Assembly (NCBI RefSeq): GCF_010548305.1
Contig: NZ_JAAGLV010000026.1
Coordinates: 1-64,000 of the forward strand
Reading direction: 5' to 3'
DNA length: 64,000 bases
Origin: Streptomyces sp. SID13031
GTDB taxonomy: Bacteria > Actinomycetota > Actinomycetes > Propionibacteriales > Kribbellaceae
Shown: one piece after another, positions 1 through 6,971 of the stretch
Layout: the number at the start of each line of letters is the position of its first letter
How positions within the stretch are numbered: position 1 is the stretch's first letter
Program-made: the position numbers and the translations under genes
The notes under the pieces: generated by a model
Database searches by the model: none
The model's input: the letters and a program-made list of their open reading frames with translations, nothing else
Told to the model about the DNA's origin: nothing

Positions 1-137
1 GACCACGCATCCGCGCCCGCGTCATCAAACGCGCGATCTCCAAATACCGCGCCGCCACCCGCACCCCCGACCGCCGCACCCGCGACGCCACCATCAACAT
101 CCAGATCCACAACTTGACCCCCGAAGCCGACACCTAA
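1..137 (+). CDS. C-terminal end of a transposase (partial, runs off left edge)
   Basis: An open frame enters from the window edge and stops with TAA at 135-137, giving 44 visible residues rich in Arg and Thr. The tail (…DRRTRDATINIQIHN…) resembles the last strand of DDE transposases of IS4-type actinobacterial elements, which often end with a similar DR-x-x-x-x-ATI pattern. The start and catalytic residues lie outside the window, so integrity cannot be judged. A GC-rich host Arg-rich protein is the alternative. Confidence 0.45.
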   Translation, partial: PRIRARVIKRAISKYRAATRTPDRRTRDATINIQIHNLTPEADT

Positions 138-149
138 CCGAACGGCGTT

Positions 150-161
150 GGGGTTAACCCC
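150..161. repeat. Perfect 12-bp palindrome after the transposase end
   Basis: GGGGTTAACCCC lies 13 bp downstream of the transposase stop. It could be a hairpin, part of a terminal inverted repeat, or a target site of the element; the other end is outside the window. Confidence 0.4.
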
Positions 162-189
162 TCAGACGTCGCGAGTTGGTCGGCGGGGG

Positions 190-945
190 TCAGTCGGTGC
201 GACGGCGGCGTACGGGCTTCTTGTCGGGGGCGGGCGTCTCTTCGGGCTCGGCGCCGGCCTGGAGGTCGTGGTAGGCCTTGCGGGTGTGCTCGGTGTGCTC
301 GCGCATGATCTGGGCGGCCTTGTCCTCGTCGCCGTCGCTGATCGCCTTCACCAGCCGGGTGTGCTCGCGCCAGGAGGCTGCGCCGCGGACGGGTGCGACC
401 GGCGTGTAGTACCAGCGGACGCGGCGGTCGACCTGGCCGGCGAAGTCGACCAGGAACCGGTTGCCGGACATCTCGGTGATCAGGCCGTGCAGCTCGGCGT
501 TGGTCCGGACGGTGCCGTCGATGTCGCCGGCCTCCTGCAGGGCCGCGCCGATCCTGCAGAGCTCCTTGAGCTTGGCCACCGCGTCCTTGTCGGGGTTGCG
601 GGCGGCCAGGCGCGCGGACTCGGACTCGAGCGCCGCGCGGGCGGCCAGCAGTTGGTCGACCTCGTCCTCGGCGGGCACGTGCACCATCGCGCCGAAGCCC
701 GGCCGCAGATCCACCCAGCCCTCGTTGTTGAGCCGCTGGAGGGCCTCGCGGACCGGCTGGCGGGAGACGCCGAGGATGCCGGCCAGCTCCACCTCGACGA
801 GGTGCCGGCCGCGCTCCAGGGTGCCGTCGATGATCATCTCGGTGAGGGCCTCGTAGACCGACTCACGCAACGGCGTCGGCCGCTTGACGTGCCGCACGCC
901 GGGGGAGTCGGAATTGGCATCCGGGCCTGCGCTGAGAGTCGTCAT
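190..945 (-). CDS. GntR family transcriptional regulator, FadR/FCD subfamily
   Basis: One-component DNA-binding repressor. An N-terminal winged helix-turn-helix covers roughly residues 20-85 (…GILGVSRQPVREALQRL…), followed by an all-helical FCD ligand domain with Asp/His positions typical of metal-binding members (…RTNAELHGLI…). I chose the ATG at 945, which has AAGGA 7 nt upstream; the in-frame ATG at 984 lies inside the operator palindrome. The chain is then about 251 residues. The gene faces the dyad at 978-1010, which it very likely binds (autoregulation). The neighbouring formate dehydrogenase block is a plausible target, but the ligand is unknown; FCD regulators usually sense small organic acids. 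Confidence 0.9.
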   Translation of the reverse strand: MTTLSAGPDANSDSPGVRHVKRPTPLRESVYEALTEMIIDGTLERGRHLVEVELAGILGVSRQPVREALQRLNNEGWVDLRPGFGAMVHVPAEDEVDQLLAARAALESESARLAARNPDKDAVAKLKELCRIGAALQEAGDIDGTVRTNAELHGLITEMSGNRFLVDFAGQVDRRVRWYYTPVAPVRGAASWREHTRLVKAISDGDEDKAAQIMREHTEHTRKAYHDLQAGAEPEETPAPDKKPVRRRRTD

Positions 946-977
946 GAGGTCCTTCCCCGCTGGTGATGGAGAAACAA

Positions 978-1010
978 GTGGCACTTGGTAGACAGTCTAC
1001 CAAGTGCCAC
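978..1010. promoter_or_regulatory. 33-bp perfect operator palindrome, probable GntR site
   Basis: Arms GTGGCACTTGGTAGAC (978-993) and GTCTACCAAGTGCCAC (995-1010) are perfectly complementary around one central base. The core TGGTAGAC-A-GTCTACCA matches the TGGT-N-ACCA style of FCD-type GntR operators. It lies 33 bp upstream of the chosen GntR start, between that gene and the small gene at 1119-1283. Confidence 0.8.
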
Positions 1011-1118
1011 GGTCGATCGTCCCGCTCCCGGTGCTCCGGATCCCTGCATTCTGCCCCGCGGGGAGTCCGCCGCCGCGGTCCGGACGCGTATGTCCGGAGC
1101 ACCGTTCGGGCGTCTTGC

Positions 1119-1283
1119 TCAGGCGGCGGTGGTCACGCGCTCCGGCCGGTCGCCGCTCTCGGTCTGCTCGTCGTCGTGGTGCTGCTGGAGCTCGACGTCG
1201 ACGGCGAGCTCCTGCTGCAGCTCCGGTGCATCCGGGAACTGCGGACGGGCCGCCAGAGCGCCGAACCTACGGGTGAAGATCAT
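1119..1283 (-). CDS. Small acidic protein of unknown function (54 residues)
   Basis: The frame begins ATG-ATC-TTC at 1283 with AGAGGG 5 nt upstream and ends TGA at 1119-1121. The product starts MIFTRRFGALAARPQFPD and continues with a Gln/Glu/Asp/His-rich segment (LQQ, HHDDEQ repeats of polar residues). There is no signal peptide, membrane span or recognised domain. It sits between the GntR gene and formate dehydrogenase on the same strand, so it may be the last gene of a formate dehydrogenase transcript or have its own promoter. The good ribosome site and codon choice argue for a real gene; the function is unknown. Confidence 0.6.
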   Translation of the reverse strand: MIFTRRFGALAARPQFPDAPELQQELAVDVELQQHHDDEQTESGDRPERVTTAA

Positions 1284-1299
1284 GGTGCCCTCTCAGTTG

Positions 1300-1332
1300 G
1301 GTTGAAATACTGCCTACTGGATACATTCAACC
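1300..1332. repeat. Dyad upstream of the small gene
   Basis: GGTTGAA (1300-1306) and TTCAACC (1326-1332) form a 7-bp inverted repeat with a 19-nt spacer, just upstream of the ribosome site of the 54-residue gene. It may be an operator or leader hairpin. Confidence 0.35.
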
Positions 1333-1362
1333 AGGCGGACTCCCTGGTTATGCCCGCGTCTC

Positions 1363-1401
1363 ACGTGATCCCGGTTACGTGCGACGTGATCCCGGTTACG
1401 T
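1363..1401. repeat. Tandem 18-bp direct repeat abutting the formate dehydrogenase stop codon
   Basis: ACGTGATCCCGGTTACGT occurs at 1363-1380 and again at 1384-1401, separated by GCG. Each unit is an imperfect dyad. The second copy ends one base before the formate dehydrogenase stop codon (1402-1404). Function unknown. Confidence 0.6.
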
Positions 1402-2562
1402 TCAGGACCTGGTGGAGTACGAGTGCGCCCCGGTGCCCGCCAGGCGGCCGCCGTCGACGATCAGGTACTCGTCGCGGATCGGCGTACCGGCGAAGAAGGA
1501 CTCGAGGATCTCGCGGGTGCCGGCGGCGTACCTGGTCTGAGCGGACAGGGACGAGCCGGAGATGTGCGGAGTCATGCCGTGGTGCGGCATGGTCCGCCAC
1601 GGGTGGTCCGCCGGGGCGGGCTGCGGGTACCAGACGTCGCCGGCGTACCCCGCGAGCTGGCCGCTCTCCAGTGCCCGGACGATCGAGTCCCGGTCGGCGA
1701 TCTTGGCGCGGGCGGTGTTGATCAGGTAGGTGCCCCGCTTCATGGTGGAGATCAGCTTGTCGTCGAACAGCCCCTCGGTCTCGGGGTGCAGGGGTGCGTT
1801 GACGGTGACGACGTCGCAGTGCGGCACCATGCTCGCGGTGTCGGGGTGGAAGGTGAGGTTGAGTTCGCGCTCGATCGACTCGGGTAGCCGGTGCCGGTCG
1901 GTGTAGTGCAGGTTCACGTCGAAGGGTGCGAGGCGGCGGAGGACGGCGGTACCGATCCGGCCGGCCGCGACCGTACCGACGTGCATGCCCTCCAGGTCGT
2001 ACGAGCGGGAGACACAGTCGGCGATGTCCCAGCCGCCGTCGAGGACGACCTGGTGGGACGGGAGGTAGTTGCGGACCAGGCCGAGGATCATCATCACCAC
2101 GTGCTCGGCGACGCTGATGCTGTTGCAGTAAGTCACTTCGGCGACGGTGATCTGGTTCGCGATCGCGGCGTCGAGGTCGACGTGGTCGGAGCCGATGCCG
2201 GCGGTGATCGCGAGCTTGAGGTTCGGTGCCTTCGCGATCCGCTCCGCGGTCAGGTACGCGGGCCAGAACGGCTGCGAGATGACGATGTCGGTGTCGGGCA
2301 GCTCCTGGTCGAGGACCGAGTTCTCGCCTTCCTTGTCGGAGGTGACGACAAGGGTGTGGCCCTGGCTCTCCAAGTAGGCGCGCAGTCCCAGCTCGCCCGA
2401 GACGCTGCCGAGCAACGCGCCCGGGGTGAAGTCGATCGCCTTCGGGGTCGGCGCCGTCTGGCCGCCCGGGTAGGAGGCGATGATCGGGATATCGTCCCGG
2501 GCATAGCTGGTCGGGTAGCCGTCCTTCGGGTCGTCGTACAGCACACACAAGACCTTGGCCAT
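1402..2562 (-). CDS. fdh: NAD-dependent formate dehydrogenase
   Basis: Oxidises formate to CO2 with NAD+, in the cytoplasm, without metal cofactors. The 386-residue chain belongs to the D-2-hydroxyacid dehydrogenase fold and follows the methylotroph (Pseudomonas 101-type) enzymes closely. Visible key residues are the substrate Asn in NSISVAEH (about N147), the Rossmann turn AAGRIG (about 199-204), Arg in INTARAK (R285), Gln in YPQPAP (Q314) and His in TPHISGSS (H333); the tail …LAGTGAHSYS is family-typical. The gene lies 106 bp downstream of a LysR gene on the same strand, with dyads in the gap. The role is probably reducing power or formate detoxification. Confidence 0.95.
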   Translation of the reverse strand: MAKVLCVLYDDPKDGYPTSYARDDIPIIASYPGGQTAPTPKAIDFTPGALLGSVSGELGLRAYLESQGHTLVVTSDKEGENSVLDQELPDTDIVISQPFWPAYLTAERIAKAPNLKLAITAGIGSDHVDLDAAIANQITVAEVTYCNSISVAEHVVMMILGLVRNYLPSHQVVLDGGWDIADCVSRSYDLEGMHVGTVAAGRIGTAVLRRLAPFDVNLHYTDRHRLPESIERELNLTFHPDTASMVPHCDVVTVNAPLHPETEGLFDDKLISTMKRGTYLINTARAKIADRDSIVRALESGQLAGYAGDVWYPQPAPADHPWRTMPHHGMTPHISGSSLSAQTRYAAGTREILESFFAGTPIRDEYLIVDGGRLAGTGAHSYSTRS

Positions 2563-2642
2563 GATGGCAACTCCTCAACGTCTGAAGGGGATTCGGTCCT
2601 TCAACGATGGTGGTTGCGGGGTGCTGCCGTCCAAGACTTGCT

Positions 2643-2693
2643 CGCTATCTCGGGATAGCGACGGGCTATCAGTTGAACTGCGCGGTATAGCCC
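2643..2693. promoter_or_regulatory. Two adjacent dyads upstream of formate dehydrogenase, probable LysR operator
   Basis: CGCTATC-TCGG-GATAGCG (2643-2660) is followed by GGGCTAT (2663-2669) … ATAGCCC (2687-2693). The shared half-site CTAT/ATAG repeats four times. The first dyad lies about 80-98 bp upstream of the formate dehydrogenase ATG, the usual place for a LysR recognition site, and the second overlaps the LysR stop codon. Confidence 0.6.
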
Positions 2694-3619
2694 GAACCCA
2701 TCAGGTGGACGTCGAGCAGCTCGTCCAGGGCGGTGTGGACGCCGGCCTGCCGGGCGACGTCGAGCAGGGCACGCGCTAGTACAGGCTCGGGGCTGCGCGC
2801 GGCGATCACCAGGCCGACGCGGGGGCCGTGCGCGGGGCTCTTCAGCGGGACGACCTTCATCCCGGCCGGTACGCCGAACATGTGCAGCCAGGCGTGCGAG
2901 ATGACCGTCGACCAGTGGTTGCCGCGCAGGTGGCTGTAGAGGCCCGAGACGGTGTCGCTCTCGATCGCGGGCGTGGCGGTGACACCGTCGTCGGTGAAGT
3001 AGCCGTTCATGATCCGGCGGTTGCGCATCTGCGGCGACAACAGGCACAGCGGCTGCTCGGACACCTGCGCCCAGGTCGCCACCGGCAACTCCGCGAGCGC
3101 GCCGGCCTCGGGGGTCAGCAGGAGGTACCGCTCCTCGTACAGGGGGGTCTTGCGAACCTGGCCGAGGGTGTCGTCGTCGAGGTAGGTCATCGCGACGTCC
3201 AGCTCGAACTCGGCGAGCTTCTGGGTGATGTCGCGCGACGAGAGCGACTCCAGTGTCACGCGCGCCTGCGTGTGCCGCTCGCAGAAAGGTGTGGTCAGCA
3301 GCGACACGACGGGCATCGCGGTGGGGATCGCGCCGAGCCGCAGCGTGCCGGTGAGGCCGCCGCGCATCACCGACAGTTCGTGCCTGAGGGCGTCACGTTC
3401 GGCGAGAATGCGTTGGGCCCAGAGCAGCACCCGTTCGCCCTCGGGGGTGAGGCCCTCGAACCGGCGGCCACGGCGGACGATCGGTACGTCCAGCTCTTGC
3501 TCGAGCTTGCGGATCGCCGCGGACAGCGACGGCTGCGACACATAGCAAGTATCGGCCGCCCGGGCGAAATGCCGCTCCCGCGCGAGCGCGACGAGGTACT
3601 CGAGCTGACGCAACAACAT
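2669..3619 (-). CDS. LysR family transcriptional regulator, likely of formate dehydrogenase
   Basis: A 316-residue regulator. Residues 1-60 carry the winged helix-turn-helix (…RAADTCYVSQPSLSAAIRKL…) and residues about 90-300 the periplasmic-binding-protein-like effector domain (…LRLGAIPTAMPVV…). The length is standard for the family. It precedes formate dehydrogenase on the same strand, with a paired dyad in the gap, so direct control of that gene is the simplest reading. The effector is unknown, formate being the obvious candidate. Confidence 0.9.
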   Translation of the reverse strand: MLLRQLEYLVALARERHFARAADTCYVSQPSLSAAIRKLEQELDVPIVRRGRRFEGLTPEGERVLLWAQRILAERDALRHELSVMRGGLTGTLRLGAIPTAMPVVSLLTTPFCERHTQARVTLESLSSRDITQKLAEFELDVAMTYLDDDTLGQVRKTPLYEERYLLLTPEAGALAELPVATWAQVSEQPLCLLSPQMRNRRIMNGYFTDDGVTATPAIESDTVSGLYSHLRGNHWSTVISHAWLHMFGVPAGMKVVPLKSPAHGPRVGLVIAARSPEPVLARALLDVARQAGVHTALDELLDVHLMGSGYTAQFN

Positions 3620-3722
3620 GGCGCCTCAGCCCCGCTGCCACGAGCTGATGGAATACCGTTCGCCTGTATACATAATCCAACACTACGCGGTAGGCGGGAT
3701 GGCGGGAAGATGTCGATTGTGA

Positions 3723-3875
3723 TCCAGGTCATATCGCCCGTCGGTCTTCCCCGGCCCGGTCAAGGCAACCGCCCAAGCCCTCCCGAACACCCGGCTCCTG
3801 GGCCTCCCCGGTGAGTTCCACCAGATCCCGCCGGAGATCCTGGCGCCGGCGCTCGTGGACTTCTACCTCAGCTGA
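3723..3875 (+). pseudogene. Remnant of an alpha/beta hydrolase (C-terminal end)
   Basis: Reading the frame that stops at 3873-3875 gives …KATAQALPNTRLLGLPGEFH… followed by a Pro-rich stretch and a final ALVDFYLS. This matches the C-terminal part of alpha/beta hydrolases, where the catalytic His lies in a G-x-x-H segment before the last helix. Only about 40 residues survive, an in-frame stop sits at 3720-3722, and there is no start or nucleophile. It faces the acyltransferase gene tail to tail. Confidence 0.6.
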
Positions 3876-3885
3876 ACGGCCCGGG

Positions 3886-5001
3886 TCAGCTTCTGGTTTT
3901 CGCGTGGGTGGGTGGGGTGTCGGGGATGAAGCGCTGGAGCAGGCGCTTGAGCCTGGGGGCCAGCGGCTTTTCGATCAGGTAGTGGAGGGCGGCGGCGACG
4001 GCGGTCATCAGGAGCATGGTCGCGATGACCAGGATGATCGCGTTCACGTGCGGGCCGACGCGTTCGAAGATGATGAAGCCGATGTGGGCGTGGATCAGGT
4101 ACAGGGGATAGGTGAGCGCGCCCAGTACGGCGAACCACGGGCGGCCCAGGCCTTGGGTCTTGCCGAGGGCGACCAGGACCATGACCACGAAGATGGCGAC
4201 GATGATCGCCACGACCGGGGCGCGGTGGATGTCGGTCTGGTAGCGGTTGCCGACCCGGTCGGCGAAGCCGACGGCGCGCGGGATCGCGTTGCCCATCGAG
4301 ACCGCGATGATCAGGAAGCTCTGCCAGTTCGGGCCGTAGCGGTAGATCATGCACAGCGCCATGCCGGCGATGAAGTAGTGCGAGAACTGGGTGTTCAGCA
4401 CCAGGTCGGTCGCGTGCGGCAGGATGCCGGTCTCGAAGACGAAGGTGGCGGCCAGCCAGCCCCACAAGAAGATGGTGACCCGGCGGCGGGTGATGCCGAT
4501 CAGGGTGAGGATCAGGATCAGGGCGTAGAACCGCAGTTCGGCCCACAGGGTCCAGTAGACGACGTCGACGTTCTCGATGTTCGGCAACGAGTTGAACATC
4601 GTCAGGTTCGCGACGTACTGGCCGAGCGAGACCGGGAACTTGCCCTGGCTGAACAGCACCGAGACGACCGCCGTCAGCGTCACCGCCACCCAGTACGCCG
4701 GGTAGAGGCGCACGATCCGCGAGATGACGAAGGAGCCGGGTTTACGGTTCCAGGCGCTGAGCAGGACGACGAAGCCGCTGATCATGAAGAAGAGGTCCAC
4801 ACCGAGGTACCCGTACCGGGCGACCACGTCGGCGTGCGGGAAGTGCATCGTCGTGTGTCCGCCGGCGCCCGCGGAGAAGAGGTAGTGGTACGCCATCACC
4901 GAGACGGCCGCGAGGATGCGCAACAGGTCTATCTCGTAGAGCCGTCCCCCTTTGCGGGGTGCTTCGGTGCGCGCGTGGGCGGGCGGCATCTGCGGTTCCA
5001 C
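3886..5001 (-). CDS. Acyltransferase family 3 (OafA/YrhL-type) integral membrane protein
   Basis: Predicted membrane O-acyltransferase that modifies a cell-surface sugar or lipid; the substrate is unknown. After a soluble start of about 25 residues there are about ten hydrophobic spans. The family motif appears near the start: DLLRILAAVSVMAYHY, with the conserved Arg and His, and GYLGVDLFFMISGFV. I chose the GTG at 5001, which has GAGAGGGA upstream; a TTG at 5055 is possible but has no ribosome site. The length of 371 residues fits the family without a C-terminal SGNH domain. It is a single gene, with the hydrolase remnant downstream and the HxlR gene upstream. Confidence 0.85.
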   Translation of the reverse strand: MEPQMPPAHARTEAPRKGGRLYEIDLLRILAAVSVMAYHYLFSAGAGGHTTMHFPHADVVARYGYLGVDLFFMISGFVVLLSAWNRKPGSFVISRIVRLYPAYWVAVTLTAVVSVLFSQGKFPVSLGQYVANLTMFNSLPNIENVDVVYWTLWAELRFYALILILTLIGITRRRVTIFLWGWLAATFVFETGILPHATDLVLNTQFSHYFIAGMALCMIYRYGPNWQSFLIIAVSMGNAIPRAVGFADRVGNRYQTDIHRAPVVAIIVAIFVVMVLVALGKTQGLGRPWFAVLGALTYPLYLIHAHIGFIIFERVGPHVNAIILVIATMLLMTAVAAALHYLIEKPLAPRLKRLLQRFIPDTPPTHAKTRS

Positions 5002-5124
5002 TTGACTGTCCCTCTCGAATCGCGGCGAGCGCCGCAGTCTGGCTGTGCGTAGCAACTGAACCGTAGTACGAGCGCCGGGGCATCATCCTTCGGCCCGACC
5101 TTAACTAAGACCTAGGGATGAGCG

Positions 5125-5511
5125 TCAGCGCTCGTCGTACGCGTCGCGGGCCGCGAGTACGTCGGGGATGTGCTCCTCGGCCCAGCGGCAGAGCGTGGTC
5201 AGCGGGCCTTGCAGGGTCCGGCCGAGGGGAGTCAGTTCGTACTCGACGCGCGGCGGGACCTCGGCGTACGAGCGCCGGCTCACCATGCCGTCGCGCTCCA
5301 GGTCGCGCAGCGTGTCGGTGAGGACCTTGCCGCTGATCCCGTCGAGCGCGGTCCGGTCGCCGAACCGCAGCGGGCCGTTCTCGAGCACGACCACGGTCAT
5401 CGCGGTCCACTTGTTCGCGATCCGGGCCAGCGAGGTCCGCGACGGGCACTGGCTGGACAGCACGTTCCAGTTCCGGCCCTCCGGCGGCGTGTAGAGCTTC
5501 TGTTGCGACAT
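5125..5511 (-). CDS. HxlR family winged-helix regulator
   Basis: A protein of about 128 residues with the HxlR signature: an N-terminal Cys in SQCPSRTSL, a helix starting IANKWTAMTVVVL, and the wing region RDLERDGMVSRRSY…PPRVEYELTPLG. HxlR proteins are small redox- or aldehyde-responsive regulators, and the Cys in SSQCP is the usual sensor position. I prefer the ATG at 5511, although an ATG at 5526 is in frame. It is divergent from the SnoaL-like gene at 5605; the dyad at 5551-5567 lies between them and is the likely operator. Confidence 0.9.
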   Translation of the reverse strand: MSQQKLYTPPEGRNWNVLSSQCPSRTSLARIANKWTAMTVVVLENGPLRFGDRTALDGISGKVLTDTLRDLERDGMVSRRSYAEVPPRVEYELTPLGRTLQGPLTTLCRWAEEHIPDVLAARDAYDER

Positions 5512-5550
5512 CGTGAGCCCGCCCATTAGTTACGTTGAAGTGGATGGTCA

Positions 5551-5567
5551 CCAATAGTAAGTATTGG
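5551..5567. promoter_or_regulatory. Dyad in the HxlR/SnoaL divergent promoter
   Basis: CCAATA-GTAAG-TATTGG is a perfect 6-bp inverted repeat with a 5-nt spacer, placed midway between the two divergent start codons. It is a candidate HxlR binding site. Confidence 0.55.
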
Positions 5568-5604
5568 CCTCTGTCAGGGTAAACGACGAGTTTCGGAGGC
5601 AACG

Positions 5605-5994
5605 ATGAGCGATCCGGTGGCAGTGGTGCAGCAGTACTTCGACGCGCTCGCGGCGAAGGATTTCGCGACGGTGGCGGGGTTCCTCGCCGAGGAGATCGTC
5701 TGGCACCAGCCCGGTGCCAACCGGTTCTCTGGTGTGCAGAGCGGCGCGGACGCCGTGAACGCGATGATCGGCGGGATGATGGAGATCAGCGAGGGCTCCT
5801 TCGAGCTGGCGCTGACCGCGCCGCCGATGCTGAACGGCGACCTGGTGGCGGCGCCGATCCACTTCACCGCCAAGCGGGCCGGAGCCGACCTGGCCCAGGA
5901 CGGCGTCGACCTGCTGAAGGTTGCCGACGGCAAGATCGTCGAAGCCTGGCTGTTCTCCGCCGACCAGCCGGGCGAGGATGCTTTCTGGGGCTGA
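5605..5994 (+). CDS. SnoaL-like/NTF2-fold protein
   Basis: The 129-residue chain begins MSDPVAVVQQYFDALAAKDF and has the alpha-beta cone of the NTF2/SnoaL superfamily, with W-H in the second helix-strand region (EEIVWHQPG) and a C-terminal strand KIVEAWLF. Members include small isomerases, hydrolases and ligand-binding proteins; nothing here specifies a substrate. A ribosome site (GGAGGCAACG) precedes the ATG. It is controlled with, and probably by, the divergent HxlR gene. Confidence 0.85.
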   Translation: MSDPVAVVQQYFDALAAKDFATVAGFLAEEIVWHQPGANRFSGVQSGADAVNAMIGGMMEISEGSFELALTAPPMLNGDLVAAPIHFTAKRAGADLAQDGVDLLKVADGKIVEAWLFSADQPGEDAFWG

Positions 5995-6003
5995 CCCCAC
6001 CGC

Positions 6004-6036
6004 GGGCCGGACCAGTGCAGGGTGCTGGTCCGACCC
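6004..6036 (+). terminator. Hairpin terminator after the SnoaL-like gene
   Basis: GGGCCGGACCAG … CTGGTCCGACCC pairs over 12 bp with one wobble and a 9-nt loop, ten bases after the stop codon. Confidence 0.6.
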
Positions 6037-6050
6037 TTCCGCGCGGAGTA

Positions 6051-6865
6051 CTAGTCGGTGTTCGGCATGGCGTCGAGGGTGGTCAGCTGGTCGGGGGAGA
6101 GGTGGATCGAGCCGGCCGCGATGTTCTCGGCCAGGTGCGCGGGGTTGCCGGTGCCGGGGATGGCGAGGACGTGCGGGCCCTTGGCGAGGGTCCAGGCGAT
6201 CCGGATCTGGGCGGGTGTCGCCCCGTGCTCCTGGGCGATGGCGGCGACGGGGTCCGACTGCGCGACGCCGCCTTCCTCGCGCCGGGCGGCGGTCACGGCG
6301 AAGAACGGCACGAACGCGATGCCTTGCTCGCCACACGTTGCGAGCATGGCGTCGTTGATCCGCCCGAAGCCCACGCCGTACCGGTTCTGGCGATCTCCTG
6401 CGCCTGGGCGAGATGCTCGATCCGCACGTTGGACAGCCCGAGGTGGCGGGTCAGCCCGGCTTCGCGGAGCTCGGCCAGTACGCCGAAATGCTTCGCGACC
6501 GAGGTGAGCCCGGTCTGCCGCAGGTACACCAGCTCCAACCTCTCGAGCCCGAGTTGACGCAGGTTGTCCTCGACCAGCCTACGCAACTGATCGGGCCGGG
6601 CCAGCCCGTGCTCCATCGGCCCGACCTTGGTTGCGATCACGAGGTCATCGGGGTACGGAGCGAGCGCCCGCCGGATGGCGTCGTTGGCCCAGTCGAGGCT
6701 CTCGTACCCATGCTGCTCCCCGGCCCGCCCGAACGACGGATAGAACCCGGCCGTGTCGATGTGGTTGACCCCGAGCTCGACGACCCGCCTGAGCAGGGCG
6801 GTCACCCGCTCGTCGCCGGCCCGCGCGTCCGTAGTACCGGCTGTTCCATCGGCGAGCGGAGCAGT
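6051..6865 (-). pseudogene. Aldo/keto reductase, broken by a frameshift and lacking its N-terminus
   Basis: The two halves lie in different frames. The upstream part (to about 6388) reads …LGVNHIDTAGFYPS…, …DDLVIATKVGP… and …RHLGLSNVRIEHLAQAQEIA, which is the aldo/keto reductase barrel with its Asp and Tyr region. The downstream part reads …GVGFGRIND… to …LAIPGTGNPAHLAENI. At the junction about 16 bases are missing, removing roughly five residues and shifting the frame. Upstream of the first half an in-frame TAA (6866-6868) removes the usual LG-x-TGL-x-V-S start. Not expected to be functional. Its former role would have been NADPH-dependent carbonyl reduction. Confidence 0.85.
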
Positions 6866-6907
6866 TTAAGGCCTGTCCTCGTCGAGGGCCAGACCTGATG
6901 AGCTGAA

Positions 6908-6936
6908 CGGGCGGACCGGGATGACCGGTCCGCCCG
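6908..6936. terminator. Strong hairpin terminator
   Basis: CGGGCGGACCGG-GATGA-CCGGTCCGCCCG is a perfect 12-bp stem with a 5-nt loop. It is followed on the plus strand by TCTCTTGTTTAT. It lies about 35 bp beyond the end of the S53 peptidase gene on the minus strand and may serve both directions. Confidence 0.75.
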
Positions 6937-6971
6937 TCTCTTGTTTATCTCTGAGGGTTCCTAGCTGCGGC

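Noticed and set aside
1361..2578. Alternative minus-strand frame over formate dehydrogenase
   Set aside because: The 386-residue frame contains all catalytic residues; the other is Arg/Pro-rich shadow.
5105..5602. 165-residue frame over the HxlR gene
   Set aside because: Arg/Pro shadow of the HxlR gene; no domain.
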